Shown here: positions 26,056 to 35,624 of the stretch, piece after piece
Layout of the letters: each line of letters begins with the position of its first letter
Numbering within the stretch: the first letter of the stretch is position 1
Assembly (NCBI GenBank): GCA_937951625.1
Contig: CALFBP010000014.1
Location: 36,222-100,221, forward strand
Origin: an uncultured Thermoguttaceae bacterium
GTDB taxonomy: Bacteria; Planctomycetota; Planctomycetia; Pirellulales; Thermoguttaceae
Reading direction: 5' to 3'
DNA: 64,000 nucleotides
Notes under the pieces: model-generated
Databases searched by the model: none
What the model saw: the letters and a program-made list of their open reading frames with translations, nothing else
Told to the model about the DNA's origin: nothing
Program-made: the position numbers and the translations under genes

Positions 26056-28002
26056 GTGTCAATGGAAAACACTTCTGGAAAAAGCCCTTCTTCAGAAGGC
26101 AAAAAGACGCCTCGTCAGAGGGTAAGTGGCTCAACCCTCGTGTTGGTGGCTGTCTTGGCGGTTGCAATCATCTTCTTGCTTTCCCGACCGGGGACGGGGA
26201 CGCGAAACGAGGTCCCCTACGGCGTGTTTCGTGCCGAGCTGGCTCAGGGTAACGTAGCGCGGGCAAATGTGAAGGGCATGAAAGTCTATGGCGAGTTCAA
26301 GACCGCGCCGGTCATTCCCCACGGCAAGTCAGGGCGGGATGGCGCCGCGGAACGCTACGACTTGAAGTTCGTCACCACCCTTCCACCCCAAGTGCTGGAT
26401 GATCCCGCCTTCGACGAGATGATGCTCAAGGCCCTCGGGCCCAACTATTCGGCGACCGAGCCAAGCGACAACACCGGCTACATGTTGGGTGTGTACTTGC
26501 TGGTGACGGTATTGCTCTTCGCGGCGATTTGGATCATGTTCCGTCGTACCCGCGACCAAGTGCTCGGCGGCGGATTGCTCACCGGCTTCGCCAAGAGTCC
26601 CGCCCGGCGTTACGAGGCCGGCGACACCCGAGTGACCTTCGACGACGTGGCGGGCCTGGAAGGCGTCAAGCACGAATTGGAAGAAGTGGTCGAGTTCCTC
26701 AAGAGCCCGGAAAAGTTCCGTAAATTGGGCGGTCGCGTGCCCAAGGGGGTGTTGCTGATGGGACCACCCGGTACCGGCAAGACGCTTTTGGGCCGGGCAG
26801 TGGCGGGCGAGGCGGGCGTGCCGTTCTTTTCCATTAGCGGTTCGGAGTTCATCCAGATGTTCGTCGGCGTGGGCGCTAGCCGCGTCCGCGATCTGTTCGG
26901 CACCGCTAAGGAAAACGCCCCCTCGATCCTGTTCATCGACGAGATCGACGCGGTGGGCCGTCACCGCGGGGCAGGACTAGGCGGTGGTCACGACGAACGC
27001 GAGCAGACCCTCAATCAAATCCTCAGCGAAATGGACGGCTTCACCCCGACCGAGTCGGTGATCGTCATGGCCGCCACCAATCGGCCCGATATCCTCGATC
27101 CCGCCCTCCTCCGGCCCGGCCGCTTCGACCGCCATATCACCGTGGATCGGCCCAATTTCCAGGGCCGATTGGCGATCTTCAAGGTCCATACCCGCCAAGT
27201 CCCGTTGGGCGACGATGTGGACCTGGAGCGTTTGGCGGCAGGCTCGGTGGGGCTGACCGGGGCCGACATCCGCAACCTGGTCAACGAGGCGGCCATTTGG
27301 GCGGCGCGACACGACAAGGAGCGGGTCGATATGAGCGACTTCGAATACGCCCGCGACCGCGTCATCATGGGCTCGAAACGCGAGGAAATCCTCACCGGGA
27401 AAGAAAAGTCGATGACCGCCTATCACGAGGCCGGCCACGCCCTGCTCGTTTGGCTAGCCCCCTGCCGCGACCGTGTCCACAAAGTGTCGATCATTCCCCG
27501 CGGGCGGTCGCTCGGCGCCACCCAACTCTTGCCCGAGGAAGACCGCGTCAACATCAGCGAGTCCGAACTGCACAACCGCCTGGCGTTCCTTTTAGGCGGT
27601 CGGGCCGCGGAAAAACTGGTCTTCGACGAACTCAGCGCGGGCGCCGAGGACGACTTGAAACAAGCCACCCAACTCGCCCGACGCATGGTCGCCCATTGGG
27701 GCATGAGCGAACGGCTCGGGCCGGTGGCCTTTCGGGCGGGCGAAGAACATCCGTTCTTGGGCAAGGAAATCGCCGAGCCCCGCGAATTCAGTGAGCACAC
27801 CGCCCGATTGATCGACGAAGAGATCATCCGCCTCCTCCGCGCCGCCGCCGAACGCGCCGAGCAGACCCTCCAACAAAACCGCGACAAACTGGAACTTTTG
27901 GCCAAGACCCTCGAAAAAGAGGAAGTGCTCGACGAACGCCAGATCGCCCAATTGATCGGGCCTCGGGCGTGGACGCCTGAGGAGAACGGCAGGAAGGCTT
28001 GA
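26056..28002 (+). CDS. ftsH: ATP-dependent zinc metalloprotease FtsH
   Basis: A 648-residue membrane protease with the full FtsH layout: two transmembrane segments (about 27-43 and 143-162), an AAA+ domain with Walker A GPPGTGKT (236-243), Walker [13 protein letters not shown] and second region of homology RPGRFDRHI, then the peptidase domain with zinc motif HEAGH (458-462) and the third ligand in [13 protein letters not shown]. It degrades misfolded membrane proteins and certain regulators. AGGG lies five bases before the GTG at 26056; an ATG two codons on (26062) is the alternative start. It is preceded by a 286-base gap and followed by nearly 500 bases, so it is likely monocistronic. Confidence 0.97.
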   Translation: MSMENTSGKSPSSEGKKTPRQRVSGSTLVLVAVLAVAIIFLLSRPGTGTRNEVPYGVFRAELAQGNVARANVKGMKVYGEFKTAPVIPHGKSGRDGAAERYDLKFVTTLPPQVLDDPAFDEMMLKALGPNYSATEPSDNTGYMLGVYLLVTVLLFAAIWIMFRRTRDQVLGGGLLTGFAKSPARRYEAGDTRVTFDDVAGLEGVKHELEEVVEFLKSPEKFRKLGGRVPKGVLLMGPPGTGKTLLGRAVAGEAGVPFFSISGSEFIQMFVGVGASRVRDLFGTAKENAPSILFIDEIDAVGRHRGAGLGGGHDEREQTLNQILSEMDGFTPTESVIVMAATNRPDILDPALLRPGRFDRHITVDRPNFQGRLAIFKVHTRQVPLGDDVDLERLAAGSVGLTGADIRNLVNEAAIWAARHDKERVDMSDFEYARDRVIMGSKREEILTGKEKSMTAYHEAGHALLVWLAPCRDRVHKVSIIPRGRSLGATQLLPEEDRVNISESELHNRLAFLLGGRAAEKLVFDELSAGAEDDLKQATQLARRMVAHWGMSERLGPVAFRAGEEHPFLGKEIAEPREFSEHTARLIDEEIIRLLRAAAERAEQTLQQNRDKLELLAKTLEKEEVLDERQIAQLIGPRAWTPEENGRKA

Positions 28003-28494
28003 TCCCGTGGCGCTTTCCCCTCGACACCTGATGTGCCTCAAGTCTCAAGAACTCCGCCCGGGCCGTCAATGACTCGCTCGGCTTCCAATCGCCTTGGAGG
28101 CACTCGCCCACGGCCTGCCAAATCGCCAGGAAGTTGGGAAACCGCTGGGTGTACACGAAAACCCTCCTCTTAGGTAGTCCATGGGTTTCCTGTAGGCATG
28201 GATGAGTTTGATAATCGACAAGCTTTCGGGTTGCAGCGGACTGCGGCCAAGCCACCTAGGGGCCTCGATTTCAGATTTATTGATTGCAACGCAATAGGCA
28301 AACAGTAAAATTGAAGGTAGTCTCGGGCAGGGGCTGCACGTGGCTGCGGGATTGGCGCCAGGGACAAAGCCTGGTTCTCGTCAGGATTGTCAATGGCTCC
28401 TCAATCACGAGAGGCATCGTGCTTGCCCGAGTCCATCTCAGTGCCGTTGAGTGACGCGTGTTTCCTCGTTTCCTTTTTCACAACGGAGGTTTCC
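28003..28494. other. Non-coding gap before a pseudopilin gene
   Basis: About 490 bases with only short frames, none with a recognisable domain. No RNA gene or clear terminator for ftsH was seen. Confidence 0.4.
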
Positions 28495-29547
28495 ATGTTT
28501 CGAGGTCGTTTCAAATCTGGTCCGGGAGGCAGTCGCGGGGCGTTCACCCTCGTGGAACTGTTGGTAGTGATTGCCATCATTGGCATCTTGATCGCCTTGC
28601 TGTTGCCCGCCGTGCAAGCCGCGCGGGAAGCCGCGCGTCGGTCGCAGTGTACGAACAACATGAAGCAGATCGGGCTGGCATTGCACAATTACCATGATAG
28701 GACGCAGACTTTTCCGCCCAACATCATTCTTGGTTCGCCCAACCTGACCCAAGCCCAGAATGGTGGGGTGCTGCCTCGGGCCCAACATCACACCTGGATA
28801 TCCATGATCCTGCCGGGCCTGGAGCAACAGGCCTTATGGAACACGATCGATTTCAAGTTGAGAGCGTGGGGGCAGCCCCATGTGAGCACCGTGCTCAATG
28901 TTCTGCTTTGCCCGTCAGACGCAGGCTTCCGGGACAGCACGCAAAGTCATAACATCGGCTGGACCTGTTATGCGGCCTCGGAAGGATTCCACTGGTGGCC
29001 TACGGCGTCATTGGGCAATTGGGCTCCTTGGGCAGGGCTGGGGTTTACACAAACAGGCGACTTCTCCGGCTTGTTTACCCACGGCAACGTGAACGCCATG
29101 AGAGATGTCCTCGACGGCACGTCCAACACCGTCATCGCCGCAGAGGCGAACTCTTGGGGATTCTTCGGCGGCCCGGCTTGGACTTCGGGGACCGGCAGAC
29201 CGCGACGCTCGGCCGGGGAAGCTGTCTTCCGCGCCGCTTTTGTTGGAACAACTTATGCCGGATATCCGACCAACGAGGGTGGGACGACGCGATTTGCTGA
29301 AGTCGATGACTCCGGCCCCAAAGTGGCGGGCGCTTGGTTCAGGGCGGCGCCGTATGTTTTCAGTCCTAGTTACTTGGCCCACTGGGGCCCCAATAGTGAA
29401 TGGCCTGGCGCCAGCAGTCTACATCCCGGTGGTTTGAACTGCTTGATGGGCGACGCCTCGGTCCGTTTCGTGAGCCAAACCATCGAATGGCGAACCTGGG
29501 TCATCATCAATGGCATCCGCGATGGCTACACCGCGCCAAATTGGTGA
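28495..29547 (+). CDS. DUF1559-type pseudopilin
   Basis: A 350-residue protein from the ATG at 28495, with GGAGG five bases upstream. It starts with a type II/IV prepilin cleavage signal: AFTLVELLVVIAIIGILIAL, with processing expected just before the Phe by a prepilin peptidase. The remainder is the DUF1559 (SBP_bac_10-like) domain, ending with the typical HPGGLN and GDASVRF motifs. This family is massively expanded in planctomycetes and likely builds pili or surface filaments of unknown type. A second, clearly related copy lies at 54744-55796. A strong terminator follows at 29588-29636. Confidence 0.95.
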   Translation: MFRGRFKSGPGGSRGAFTLVELLVVIAIIGILIALLLPAVQAAREAARRSQCTNNMKQIGLALHNYHDRTQTFPPNIILGSPNLTQAQNGGVLPRAQHHTWISMILPGLEQQALWNTIDFKLRAWGQPHVSTVLNVLLCPSDAGFRDSTQSHNIGWTCYAASEGFHWWPTASLGNWAPWAGLGFTQTGDFSGLFTHGNVNAMRDVLDGTSNTVIAAEANSWGFFGGPAWTSGTGRPRRSAGEAVFRAAFVGTTYAGYPTNEGGTTRFAEVDDSGPKVAGAWFRAAPYVFSPSYLAHWGPNSEWPGASSLHPGGLNCLMGDASVRFVSQTIEWRTWVIINGIRDGYTAPNW

Positions 29548-29587
29548 TCAATACCAGCGGCTAAAGCAGTCATCGACTGGCTTGATT

Positions 29588-29636
29588 GGGAAACGTGCGG
29601 GTCTCTTCCGGAGACTGTGCGTTTCCCTTATATTTT
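29588..29636 (+). terminator. Intrinsic terminator of the pseudopilin gene
   Basis: GGGAAACG (29588-29595) pairs with CGTTTCCC (29620-29627) and, inside it, GTCTC (29601-29605) with GAGAC (29611-29615). A T-rich run, TTATATTTT, follows. Location 40 bases after the stop codon fits a Rho-independent terminator. Confidence 0.8.
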
Positions 29637-29796
29637 AAGAAATCGGGCGTTCGACATTAGGTAGCGATGTTGCGGCAGTATCGCAATCGGGAGAGAGCGT
29701 CTTTTGGCGGCGGCCCACTGCTCCACGTTGAGACTTGGGGCCTACTGTCGATGACTTAGTTTTTTTGGTGTTTCACAGACTGAGGGATTTACACCT

Positions 29797-29988
29797 ATGC
29801 GACTTACTTTGAACATCGCGCTTTGCATGGTTCTGGCTCTCGGCATGTTTAGCCACGTGGGATGCAGCGGAGCTCAAGATCCGGCGAAGAAGCCGGGTTT
29901 CCGCGCTGAAACAGCATCGGATCCCTCGAAGATTCAGATGCCGACCATGGATACGAAGAAGGCTGACGTTCCTGAAGCGAAAAAATAA
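29797..29988 (+). CDS. Small lipoprotein
   Basis: A 63-residue frame with a lipoprotein signal: basic start, hydrophobic ALCMVLALGMF and lipobox-like SHVGC (Cys23). The mature part is short and rich in Lys, Ala and Pro. GAGGG lies about eleven bases before the ATG. Short lipoproteins commonly sit next to DUF1559 pseudopilin genes in planctomycetes, and here it follows one after a terminator. Function unknown. Confidence 0.65.
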   Translation: MRLTLNIALCMVLALGMFSHVGCSGAQDPAKKPGFRAETASDPSKIQMPTMDTKKADVPEAKK

Positions 29989-30094
29989 AACGTACCTGAG
30001 CCCTACCACCTGCCCTTCCCGGCTACTTAGCCTTTCAGGATCACCCAACTCTCGACGACCTTCGGGGATCCTTACGAAAAAGGGGAATTAATCT

Positions 30095-30132
30095 CGCAGC
30101 GGGGGTGTTAAACACCTTCGCTGCGACGTTTG
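30095..30132 (+). terminator. Strong hairpin before the cupin-like gene
   Basis: CGCAGCG (30095-30101) pairs with CGCTGCG (30119-30125), and GGTGTT (30104-30109) with AACACC (30111-30116). A T-rich ACGTTTGTTT follows. It could terminate the lipoprotein transcript. It lies only 31 bases upstream of the next start codon, so a leader-regulatory role is also possible. Confidence 0.5.
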
Positions 30133-30156
30133 TTTGGACCAGAGCTTGAGGAAGTC

Positions 30157-31338
30157 ATGGGCCAAGTCTTGATCGGGAACGTCGAGGAGGAAAAGACTCT
30201 TCAGACCATCGCGGCAGCGATTCAGGCCGAGCGACCGTATCTGCGCCTGAGCCGGGTCGAGGTCCGAGGCCAAACGGATTTAGCCTCGCAACAGGGCGGA
30301 ATGCGGGTTTTTTGGATTTATCGCGGTCAAGGCGAGGTGTTCTTGCCCACGGGCTATCGGACCCAAGAGGGCGACGGCCGCCCACTGCCCGAACCCTATC
30401 AACCTGACCCTCTCGACTCGGCCTTTGCGGACCTGCTCCAAACAGCGCGCAACGGTCTCCCGAAACTTCGCTCCGAGGTCCAGGTCCCAGTCCAAGCGAT
30501 CCTCAGCCGCTGGAAGAACGACCGGTTTTTCACAGGCGACATCGGCGGCGAACTGTGGAAATTAGAGCACTTGGCCCGACCTTGGGCAGAAGAGCCCGAA
30601 ACGGAAACCGCCTTAGCTGGTCTGTTCGCGCGATACCGGTCGGTGGGTTTTTCTACCAAGCAAGAGTCGGGTTGGGAGCCGATCTGCGAGGGCGACCAAC
30701 TGATCGCCGATAGCCAACAGTCGATCTCCGTCCGGGGGGAATTTTGCTGCCTGAGCATGGAGCACATCGAACGGCCGACGAGCCACGTGTCGGCGGTGCG
30801 GCGGTTGCGGTACCTGGCCGACACGGCCGGCGGGTGCAACCCAGATTTCGACCCCTTCCGTCGGCTGCCGCTGACTTGGTACATGACCGCTCCCGGCGAC
30901 GCCGAGGATGGCGTCAATTGGGTCAACAGCCACGTGGTGAACATCCCCAAAGAGACCTCGCCCAGCCATTTCCACCCCTCCCGGCCCATCCGCGGCGGAC
31001 AGCTTCAAACCGAGATGTACCTGGTGCTCGACCCGGCCGGCTATCGCCTGAACACTTACGGCCGAAAGGCCTCGCTGATCGTGTTTCCCGATTTACGGGA
31101 CCTGAGCCGGTTCGAACAACACGACCTCTCGCCGGGGACTTTCGTGTACATCCCGCCCGGCACGGGCCATCGGGGCCTGGACGTCTTCGTCAACGTGCTG
31201 ACCCTGCCCGGCTTCAAGCCCCACAACGAATACTATATCGACCGGGACATCCGCGAAACGACGAACGGCCAAACTCCGTACAACGAAACGCTGCTGGACG
31301 CCAAGAATTATCAACGCATCGAAGATCTTTTGGCGTGA
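30157..31338 (+). CDS. Cupin-like protein of unknown function
   Basis: A 393-residue protein from the ATG at 30157 with GAGGAAG five bases upstream. The C-terminal 120 residues contain a histidine-rich pattern typical of cupins: SHFHPSRP (about residue 275), a glutamate-containing QLQTEMYLVLDP, and the second motif PGTFVYIPPGTGHRGL ending in a histidine. These would bind a metal. The N-terminal 200 residues show no domain that I can name. No signal peptide is visible, so it should be cytoplasmic. Cupins range from isomerases and dioxygenases to storage proteins, so no activity is proposed. It is not in an obvious operon. Confidence 0.7.
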   Translation: MGQVLIGNVEEEKTLQTIAAAIQAERPYLRLSRVEVRGQTDLASQQGGMRVFWIYRGQGEVFLPTGYRTQEGDGRPLPEPYQPDPLDSAFADLLQTARNGLPKLRSEVQVPVQAILSRWKNDRFFTGDIGGELWKLEHLARPWAEEPETETALAGLFARYRSVGFSTKQESGWEPICEGDQLIADSQQSISVRGEFCCLSMEHIERPTSHVSAVRRLRYLADTAGGCNPDFDPFRRLPLTWYMTAPGDAEDGVNWVNSHVVNIPKETSPSHFHPSRPIRGGQLQTEMYLVLDPAGYRLNTYGRKASLIVFPDLRDLSRFEQHDLSPGTFVYIPPGTGHRGLDVFVNVLTLPGFKPHNEYYIDRDIRETTNGQTPYNETLLDAKNYQRIEDLLA

Positions 31339-31420
31339 CCAATACTTGATGGGGAGGAAGATTCCCCGTCAGCACGCGTTTCTTCGCGCCTGCCCGCCGC
31401 GAGGTAATCGCCCAAGATGC

Positions 31421-31454
31421 ACGGGTGTTACTGTTGGCTTACCCAGCGGTGTCA
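31421..31454. repeat. 34-base palindromic repeat, copy 1
   Basis: Begins ACGGGTG and has dyad arms resembling ACTGTTGG/CCAGCGGT around a GCTTAC centre. It aligns base for base with the copy at 31511-31544 at about 26 of 34 positions; the arms match the palindrome at 9628-9646. Confidence 0.6.
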
Positions 31455-31510
31455 TTGTGTGGTCGGGCTGCTGGCCCGATTTCGTGGGCACGGTCGCCAC
31501 TGCGACGTTA

Positions 31511-31544
31511 ACGGGTGGTACTGCTCGGTAAGCCAGCAGTGGCA
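31511..31544. repeat. 34-base palindromic repeat, copy 2
   Basis: Begins ACGGGTG and has arms ACTGCT/AGCAGT around GGTAAG. It is in direct orientation to copy 1, 90 bases downstream; the central six bases are complementary to those of copy 1, as expected for a conserved stem with a flipped centre. Confidence 0.6.
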
Positions 31545-31713
31545 CTCAGCACGCGGAACTCGGCGTTGCTTGTGCATTATTTGTTCACTACCGTATTTTG
31601 GGCGGGGCGTTACTGGGTCATCTTGACGGTTTCCGAACCGGAGTGTTAGATTGGGTGAGTCGCGATGAAGAGGTCGGAAGGGGCATTGGCTCCACGCAAG
31701 GGAGGGCGGTCTG

Positions 31714-32460
31714 ATGTTAAAGACATTGGGCATGGTCGAGGCCTGCTTTCGGTCGCCCGCTGCCCGAGCCAGGGCCTCTCGCAAACTGGGCGACCAATCG
31801 GTTTTGGAATGGGTGGTCCGCCGCGCCACCGACTGTCTGAAGCTGAGCGGGGTGATCGTGGTGGTTTCTGAGTCGGATCGCCACGCCTTGTCGCATCTGG
31901 TGCCTGCGGATGTGCCGATCTATGCGGCTCGTCAGCCCGACCTGCTGGGCTGCCTGGCCGCGGCCCTCGCTGAATACCCGGCCGAGGCCGCGGTCCGCAT
32001 CGGCGCCGCCTGTCCGTTCGTGGATCCGCTGTTGATCGATCGGTTGGTGACCGCCGCCGAAAAGCACGGGTCGGCCGATTATGTCGGTTACCGCTCACGC
32101 GACGGGCGACCGGCGATCCTTTCGCCGGCGGGCGTATATGCCGAGTGGTTCCGCAGCGAGGCCCTTCGCCGGGCTGCCCAACGGGCCAGCGACCCGCGCG
32201 ATCGCGAACAACCAACGCGCTACCTCTATACGCATCCAGAGAAGTTCCGAATCCACCTTCTTCCGATGCCTGAGCAAATCGACCGCGAGGACGTTCGCCT
32301 GCGCATTGATTTAGAGGAGGACTTCGACCACGCGGTAGCCATCGTGGAAGCCCTTGGGCATGACGTGGACTATCAGCGAATTGCGAATCTTTTGCACCAT
32401 CAGCCCGCTTTGCGGAGTCGCATGGCCGCAATCAACCGCGCTGCGGCGGCGGAGACGTGA
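31714..32460 (+). CDS. SpsF/CMP-KDO-synthetase-like nucleotidyltransferase
   Basis: A 248-residue protein with the outline of the cytidylyltransferase family that includes SpsF and NeuA: an N-terminal basic/serine region (ARARASRKLGDQSVLEWVVRR) comparable to the ARxxSxRLPGKxL motif, the acceptor motif RIGAACPFVDPLLIDR (cf. R-TxDCPLxDP), and the closing DVRLRIDLEEDFDHA comparable to the RLTVDxPED motif. Such enzymes activate sugars with CMP for surface polysaccharide synthesis. The first motif is degenerate, so activity is not certain. GGGAGGG lies upstream of the ATG. No polysaccharide genes are adjacent. Confidence 0.75.
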   Translation: MLKTLGMVEACFRSPAARARASRKLGDQSVLEWVVRRATDCLKLSGVIVVVSESDRHALSHLVPADVPIYAARQPDLLGCLAAALAEYPAEAAVRIGAACPFVDPLLIDRLVTAAEKHGSADYVGYRSRDGRPAILSPAGVYAEWFRSEALRRAAQRASDPRDREQPTRYLYTHPEKFRIHLLPMPEQIDREDVRLRIDLEEDFDHAVAIVEALGHDVDYQRIANLLHHQPALRSRMAAINRAAAAET

Positions 32461-32726
32461 GGTAACGTTTCCTCACCCCGCCTTGAATCAGGCTTGAACG
32501 CCATTCGCCGAACACCCTACCAAACCTGCCCGCCTTGTCCGAGCTGACTTCGACTCTATAATTCGCTCCCCGGAAAATCTTCCAGGCAGGCCCAACAATC
32601 GGGGGGACTCTTGGGGCCATCCCTGGACTTCGGGGTATGCTTTGCGTGGCTGCGGAACGCTCTCCGCTGGCGACGTCTTTTGCACCAACCGTAAGCCAAT
32701 ACGACTACTATGAGGAGAAGTAATCG

Positions 32727-33305
32727 ATGGTCAAGACGGCGAGCACTATGCTGCCCTTGGGCACCGTTGCCCCGGATTTTCGTTTGCCCGACGCCACTGG
32801 GAAGATGTATGCACTGGCCGATTTTCAGTCCGCTCCGGCGCTATTGGTGATTTTCATGTGCAACCATTGCCCGTTCATGAAGCACATCGCCTCGGGTTTG
32901 GCGGAATTAACGCGGGAATACCAGGCCCGCGGCGTGGCCGTGGTGGGCATCAACGCGAATGACTACCGGCTGTTTCCCGACGACGCGCCCGAAAAAATGC
33001 TCGAAGAAATCCGCGTGCGGGGCTATACTTTTCCGTACCTCATCGACGAGTCACAGGAGGTGGCCAAGGCCTACCATGCCGCATGTACGCCGGACTTTTT
33101 CCTGTTCGACAAGGAGCGAAAACTCGTCTATCGCGGCCAGATGGACGGGAGCCGCCCCGGCAATGACGTGCCTGTGACGGGCAGCGATCTTCGCGCCGCG
33201 CTGGAGGCGGTGCTGGAGGGTCGGCCTGTCTCGTCGGACCAAAAGCCCAGCCTCGGTTGCAACATCAAGTGGAAGCCCGGGAACGAACCAAGCTACTTCG
33301 GGTAG
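32727..33305 (+). CDS. Thioredoxin-like peroxiredoxin/redoxin
   Basis: A 192-residue AhpC/TSA- or redoxin-type protein. The N-terminal APDFRLPDATGK motif and active-site pair CNHCPF (Cys45 and Cys48) are clear, as is the downstream TPDFFLFDKERKLVYRG segment with its cis-proline. This subgroup (thioredoxin family with CxxC in CNHCP) is widespread; its members are proposed to reduce peroxides or disulfides in the cytoplasm. No signal peptide is visible. GAGGAG precedes the ATG by about nine bases. It stands alone. Confidence 0.9.
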   Translation: MVKTASTMLPLGTVAPDFRLPDATGKMYALADFQSAPALLVIFMCNHCPFMKHIASGLAELTREYQARGVAVVGINANDYRLFPDDAPEKMLEEIRVRGYTFPYLIDESQEVAKAYHAACTPDFFLFDKERKLVYRGQMDGSRPGNDVPVTGSDLRAALEAVLEGRPVSSDQKPSLGCNIKWKPGNEPSYFG

Positions 33306-33665
33306 CCTCGATAGCCGGAGGGTGATTGCTGATCACCGAACCGCCAAACCCGCCGGAAGTGGGCTCAGGGGGGAGCCTTTCAGCTTTTCTCTAGGGCTGA
33401 GGCTGCGAATCGGCGCCACGTCGCTGGAGAAGGGCTTCATCCCTCAACGGGTCCGTCGCCAATCTCCAGGCTCCAACAAACGGAGTAAAGACCGGCACTC
33501 ATCGGCGAGCAATGACGCACCGCCGGAGTCGAGCGCTCGGCGGCAGAGCGTCTCTTCGTTTTCGACCGGCCGTTTTGCTAGGCCGCTCCCTTGGTGTTTT
33601 GGGCACTGAAGGGGTAGGATGGAGTATGGGGCAAGGCAGGGGCCAGGGCGACGGTGGTTGGAACG
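33306..33665. other. Non-coding gap upstream of the kinase gene
   Basis: 360 bases without a supported gene. No repeat or RNA element was recognised. Confidence 0.4.
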
Positions 33666-35546
33666 ATGGAGCCAAAACAACTGGGACCCTACCGGATTGT
33701 GCGGATGCTGGGCCGGGGTGGCATGGGCTCGGTCTATGAGGGGGTCCACATCGAGACCGACGAACCCGCCGCGATCAAGGTCTTAGCGCCCTTGATGTCG
33801 CAGGACCCGGATTTCCGCCAACGCTTCGAGGCCGAAATCGAGACGTTGAAGCGGTTGTACCATCCCAACATCGTGCAATTGTTCGGGTTCGGCGAGCAGG
33901 ACGGCCAACTCTTTTACGCCATGGAGTTGGTGGATGGGGTCAGTTTGGAGGAGGAGGTCAAACAGGGTCGGGTGTTCCCCTGGCGGGAGGTGGCCCGATT
34001 GGGCATCGACATGTGTCGGGCGTTGCGCCACGCCCACGACCGTGGCATCACCCACCGCGACATCAAGCCCGCCAATCTGCTCCTGACGCGGGAAGGCAGG
34101 CGGATCAAACTCTCGGATTTTGGCATCGCGCGGCTGTTCGGGAATTCGCGGTTGACGGCGACGGGCAATGTGGTGGGAACGGCCGAATACATGGCGCCCG
34201 AGCAGGCCGATGGTCGGCCGACGGGCCCGCGGAGCGATTTGTACAGTTTGGGCTGCGTGTTCTATTTCCTACTGGCGCGGCGGCCGCCGTTCCGCAGCCG
34301 CTCGTTTTTGGAGACGCTCCAAAAACACCGCAGCGAACTGCCCATGCCGGTCAGCCGCCTGGTACCCGACATTCCTGAGGAATTCGACGCCCTCATTCTC
34401 CAGTTGCTGGAAAAGGATCCCGAAAAACGGGTGGCAAACGCCACATTGGTGTCGCGGCGATTAGAGGCGATGCTCCATGCCTTGGTGCGTCGTCGCATTG
34501 GCGCGGAGCGCCGACCCGAAAATGAACCGGAATTCGAGGTGGGGTTCGCCGGTGATCCAAAGGGCCCTGCGCCCGCCTTCAGCCTGCCCGAAACCCGATT
34601 GCTTCAGCCTTCCAGTCCCGCCGGGCCTTCGCCGACCACTCCTACCCGTCCGGCTGAAGACTTGCCACCGACGTTGGCTACCGAGGCCTTTCAAATCTAC
34701 GGCAAGGAGAAAGAGTCCGAGGCGGAGAAGGACAAAGTGGGGCGGACGACGACGGGCCACTTCGTCGTAGTCGATAAGGAGCAGCTCGGCCGGATCGAGC
34801 CGGAAACGCCGCCCCCGCCGGCCCTCGTCTCCTTGCAAACATGGATTTTGGCGGCGTGCCTGCTTGCCGTGGGTCTGGGGGCCTGGTACCTGCTGCGTCC
34901 TCCCTCGGCCGATGCCCTCTACGACAAAGTGATCGCCATCACCGCCGACAAGTCGATCGATTCCCTGCTGAATGCGGAATCGTCCATGCAGGAATTCCTC
35001 ACCCGATACTCCGATGATCCCCGTGCCGGCAAACTTCGCTCCTACATGCGCGACATCGAGTTGTATCGTCTGGAAAAGCGGTTCGAGCGTCGGGCACGGG
35101 GTGCGGCCAGTTCCGAACGGTTGCTGCCCATCGAACGGGCCTATGTAGAGACCATGAACCTCGCCGCGATTGATCCGGAGCGTGCCTTGGCGAAGCTCGA
35201 AGCGCTGGTGAATCTCCACAGCGACCGCACGGATCCGACAGGCCCGGAAGGCCTGTGCCTCGATCTGTGCCGACGCCAATGGAAGCGTCTCCGCGAGCAG
35301 GTGGAGCGATTCATCCCCGAGGCCCAAGCCGAACTCGAAAGCCGCTTGGAGCGCGCCAAGCAACTCCGCGAGACCGACCCGAAAACCGCCCAAACCATCT
35401 TGCGCGGCCTGATTGAGTTCTATCAGGACAAGCCTTCCGCCGCCGCCGCGGTGGCCCGAGCCAAGCAGATGCTAGCCCAGGATGACCCATCCCGACCGCC
35501 AGGTTCTGAACAAGGTACGAAGGACTCAGGCGGCAAAAAGGAGTAA
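33666..35546 (+). CDS. Membrane Ser/Thr protein kinase, PknB-like
   Basis: A 626-residue protein. The start at 33666 gives the N-terminus MEPKQLGPYRIVRMLGRGGMG, which is characteristic of planctomycete kinases; a GTG at 33654 is less likely. All kinase motifs are intact: glycine loop GRGGMG, Lys38 in AIKVL, catalytic loop HRDIKPAN (Asp132), DFG at 151 and APE at 177-179. A Pro/Ser-rich linker leads to one transmembrane helix (392-410), then a predicted helical domain of about 215 residues outside the membrane (VGLGAWYLL onward). The outer domain may sense a signal, but it has no recognised fold. hemB follows after 78 bases but is likely regulated separately. Confidence 0.93.
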   Translation: MEPKQLGPYRIVRMLGRGGMGSVYEGVHIETDEPAAIKVLAPLMSQDPDFRQRFEAEIETLKRLYHPNIVQLFGFGEQDGQLFYAMELVDGVSLEEEVKQGRVFPWREVARLGIDMCRALRHAHDRGITHRDIKPANLLLTREGRRIKLSDFGIARLFGNSRLTATGNVVGTAEYMAPEQADGRPTGPRSDLYSLGCVFYFLLARRPPFRSRSFLETLQKHRSELPMPVSRLVPDIPEEFDALILQLLEKDPEKRVANATLVSRRLEAMLHALVRRRIGAERRPENEPEFEVGFAGDPKGPAPAFSLPETRLLQPSSPAGPSPTTPTRPAEDLPPTLATEAFQIYGKEKESEAEKDKVGRTTTGHFVVVDKEQLGRIEPETPPPPALVSLQTWILAACLLAVGLGAWYLLRPPSADALYDKVIAITADKSIDSLLNAESSMQEFLTRYSDDPRAGKLRSYMRDIELYRLEKRFERRARGAASSERLLPIERAYVETMNLAAIDPERALAKLEALVNLHSDRTDPTGPEGLCLDLCRRQWKRLREQVERFIPEAQAELESRLERAKQLRETDPKTAQTILRGLIEFYQDKPSAAAAVARAKQMLAQDDPSRPPGSEQGTKDSGGKKE

Positions 35547-35624
35547 TTCCCAAGCAATAAATAGGCACTAGCTTGGCATCGAACGCCCCATGGGGTTTGC
35601 CGTGATTCCATTTCGGAGGTTCCC

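Larger units (their letters stand above)
31339..31713. other. Intergenic DNA with two 34-base repeat copies
   Basis: A 375-base gap whose main content is the pair of palindromic elements annotated at 31421-31454 and 31511-31544. No gene is supported here. Confidence 0.5.
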
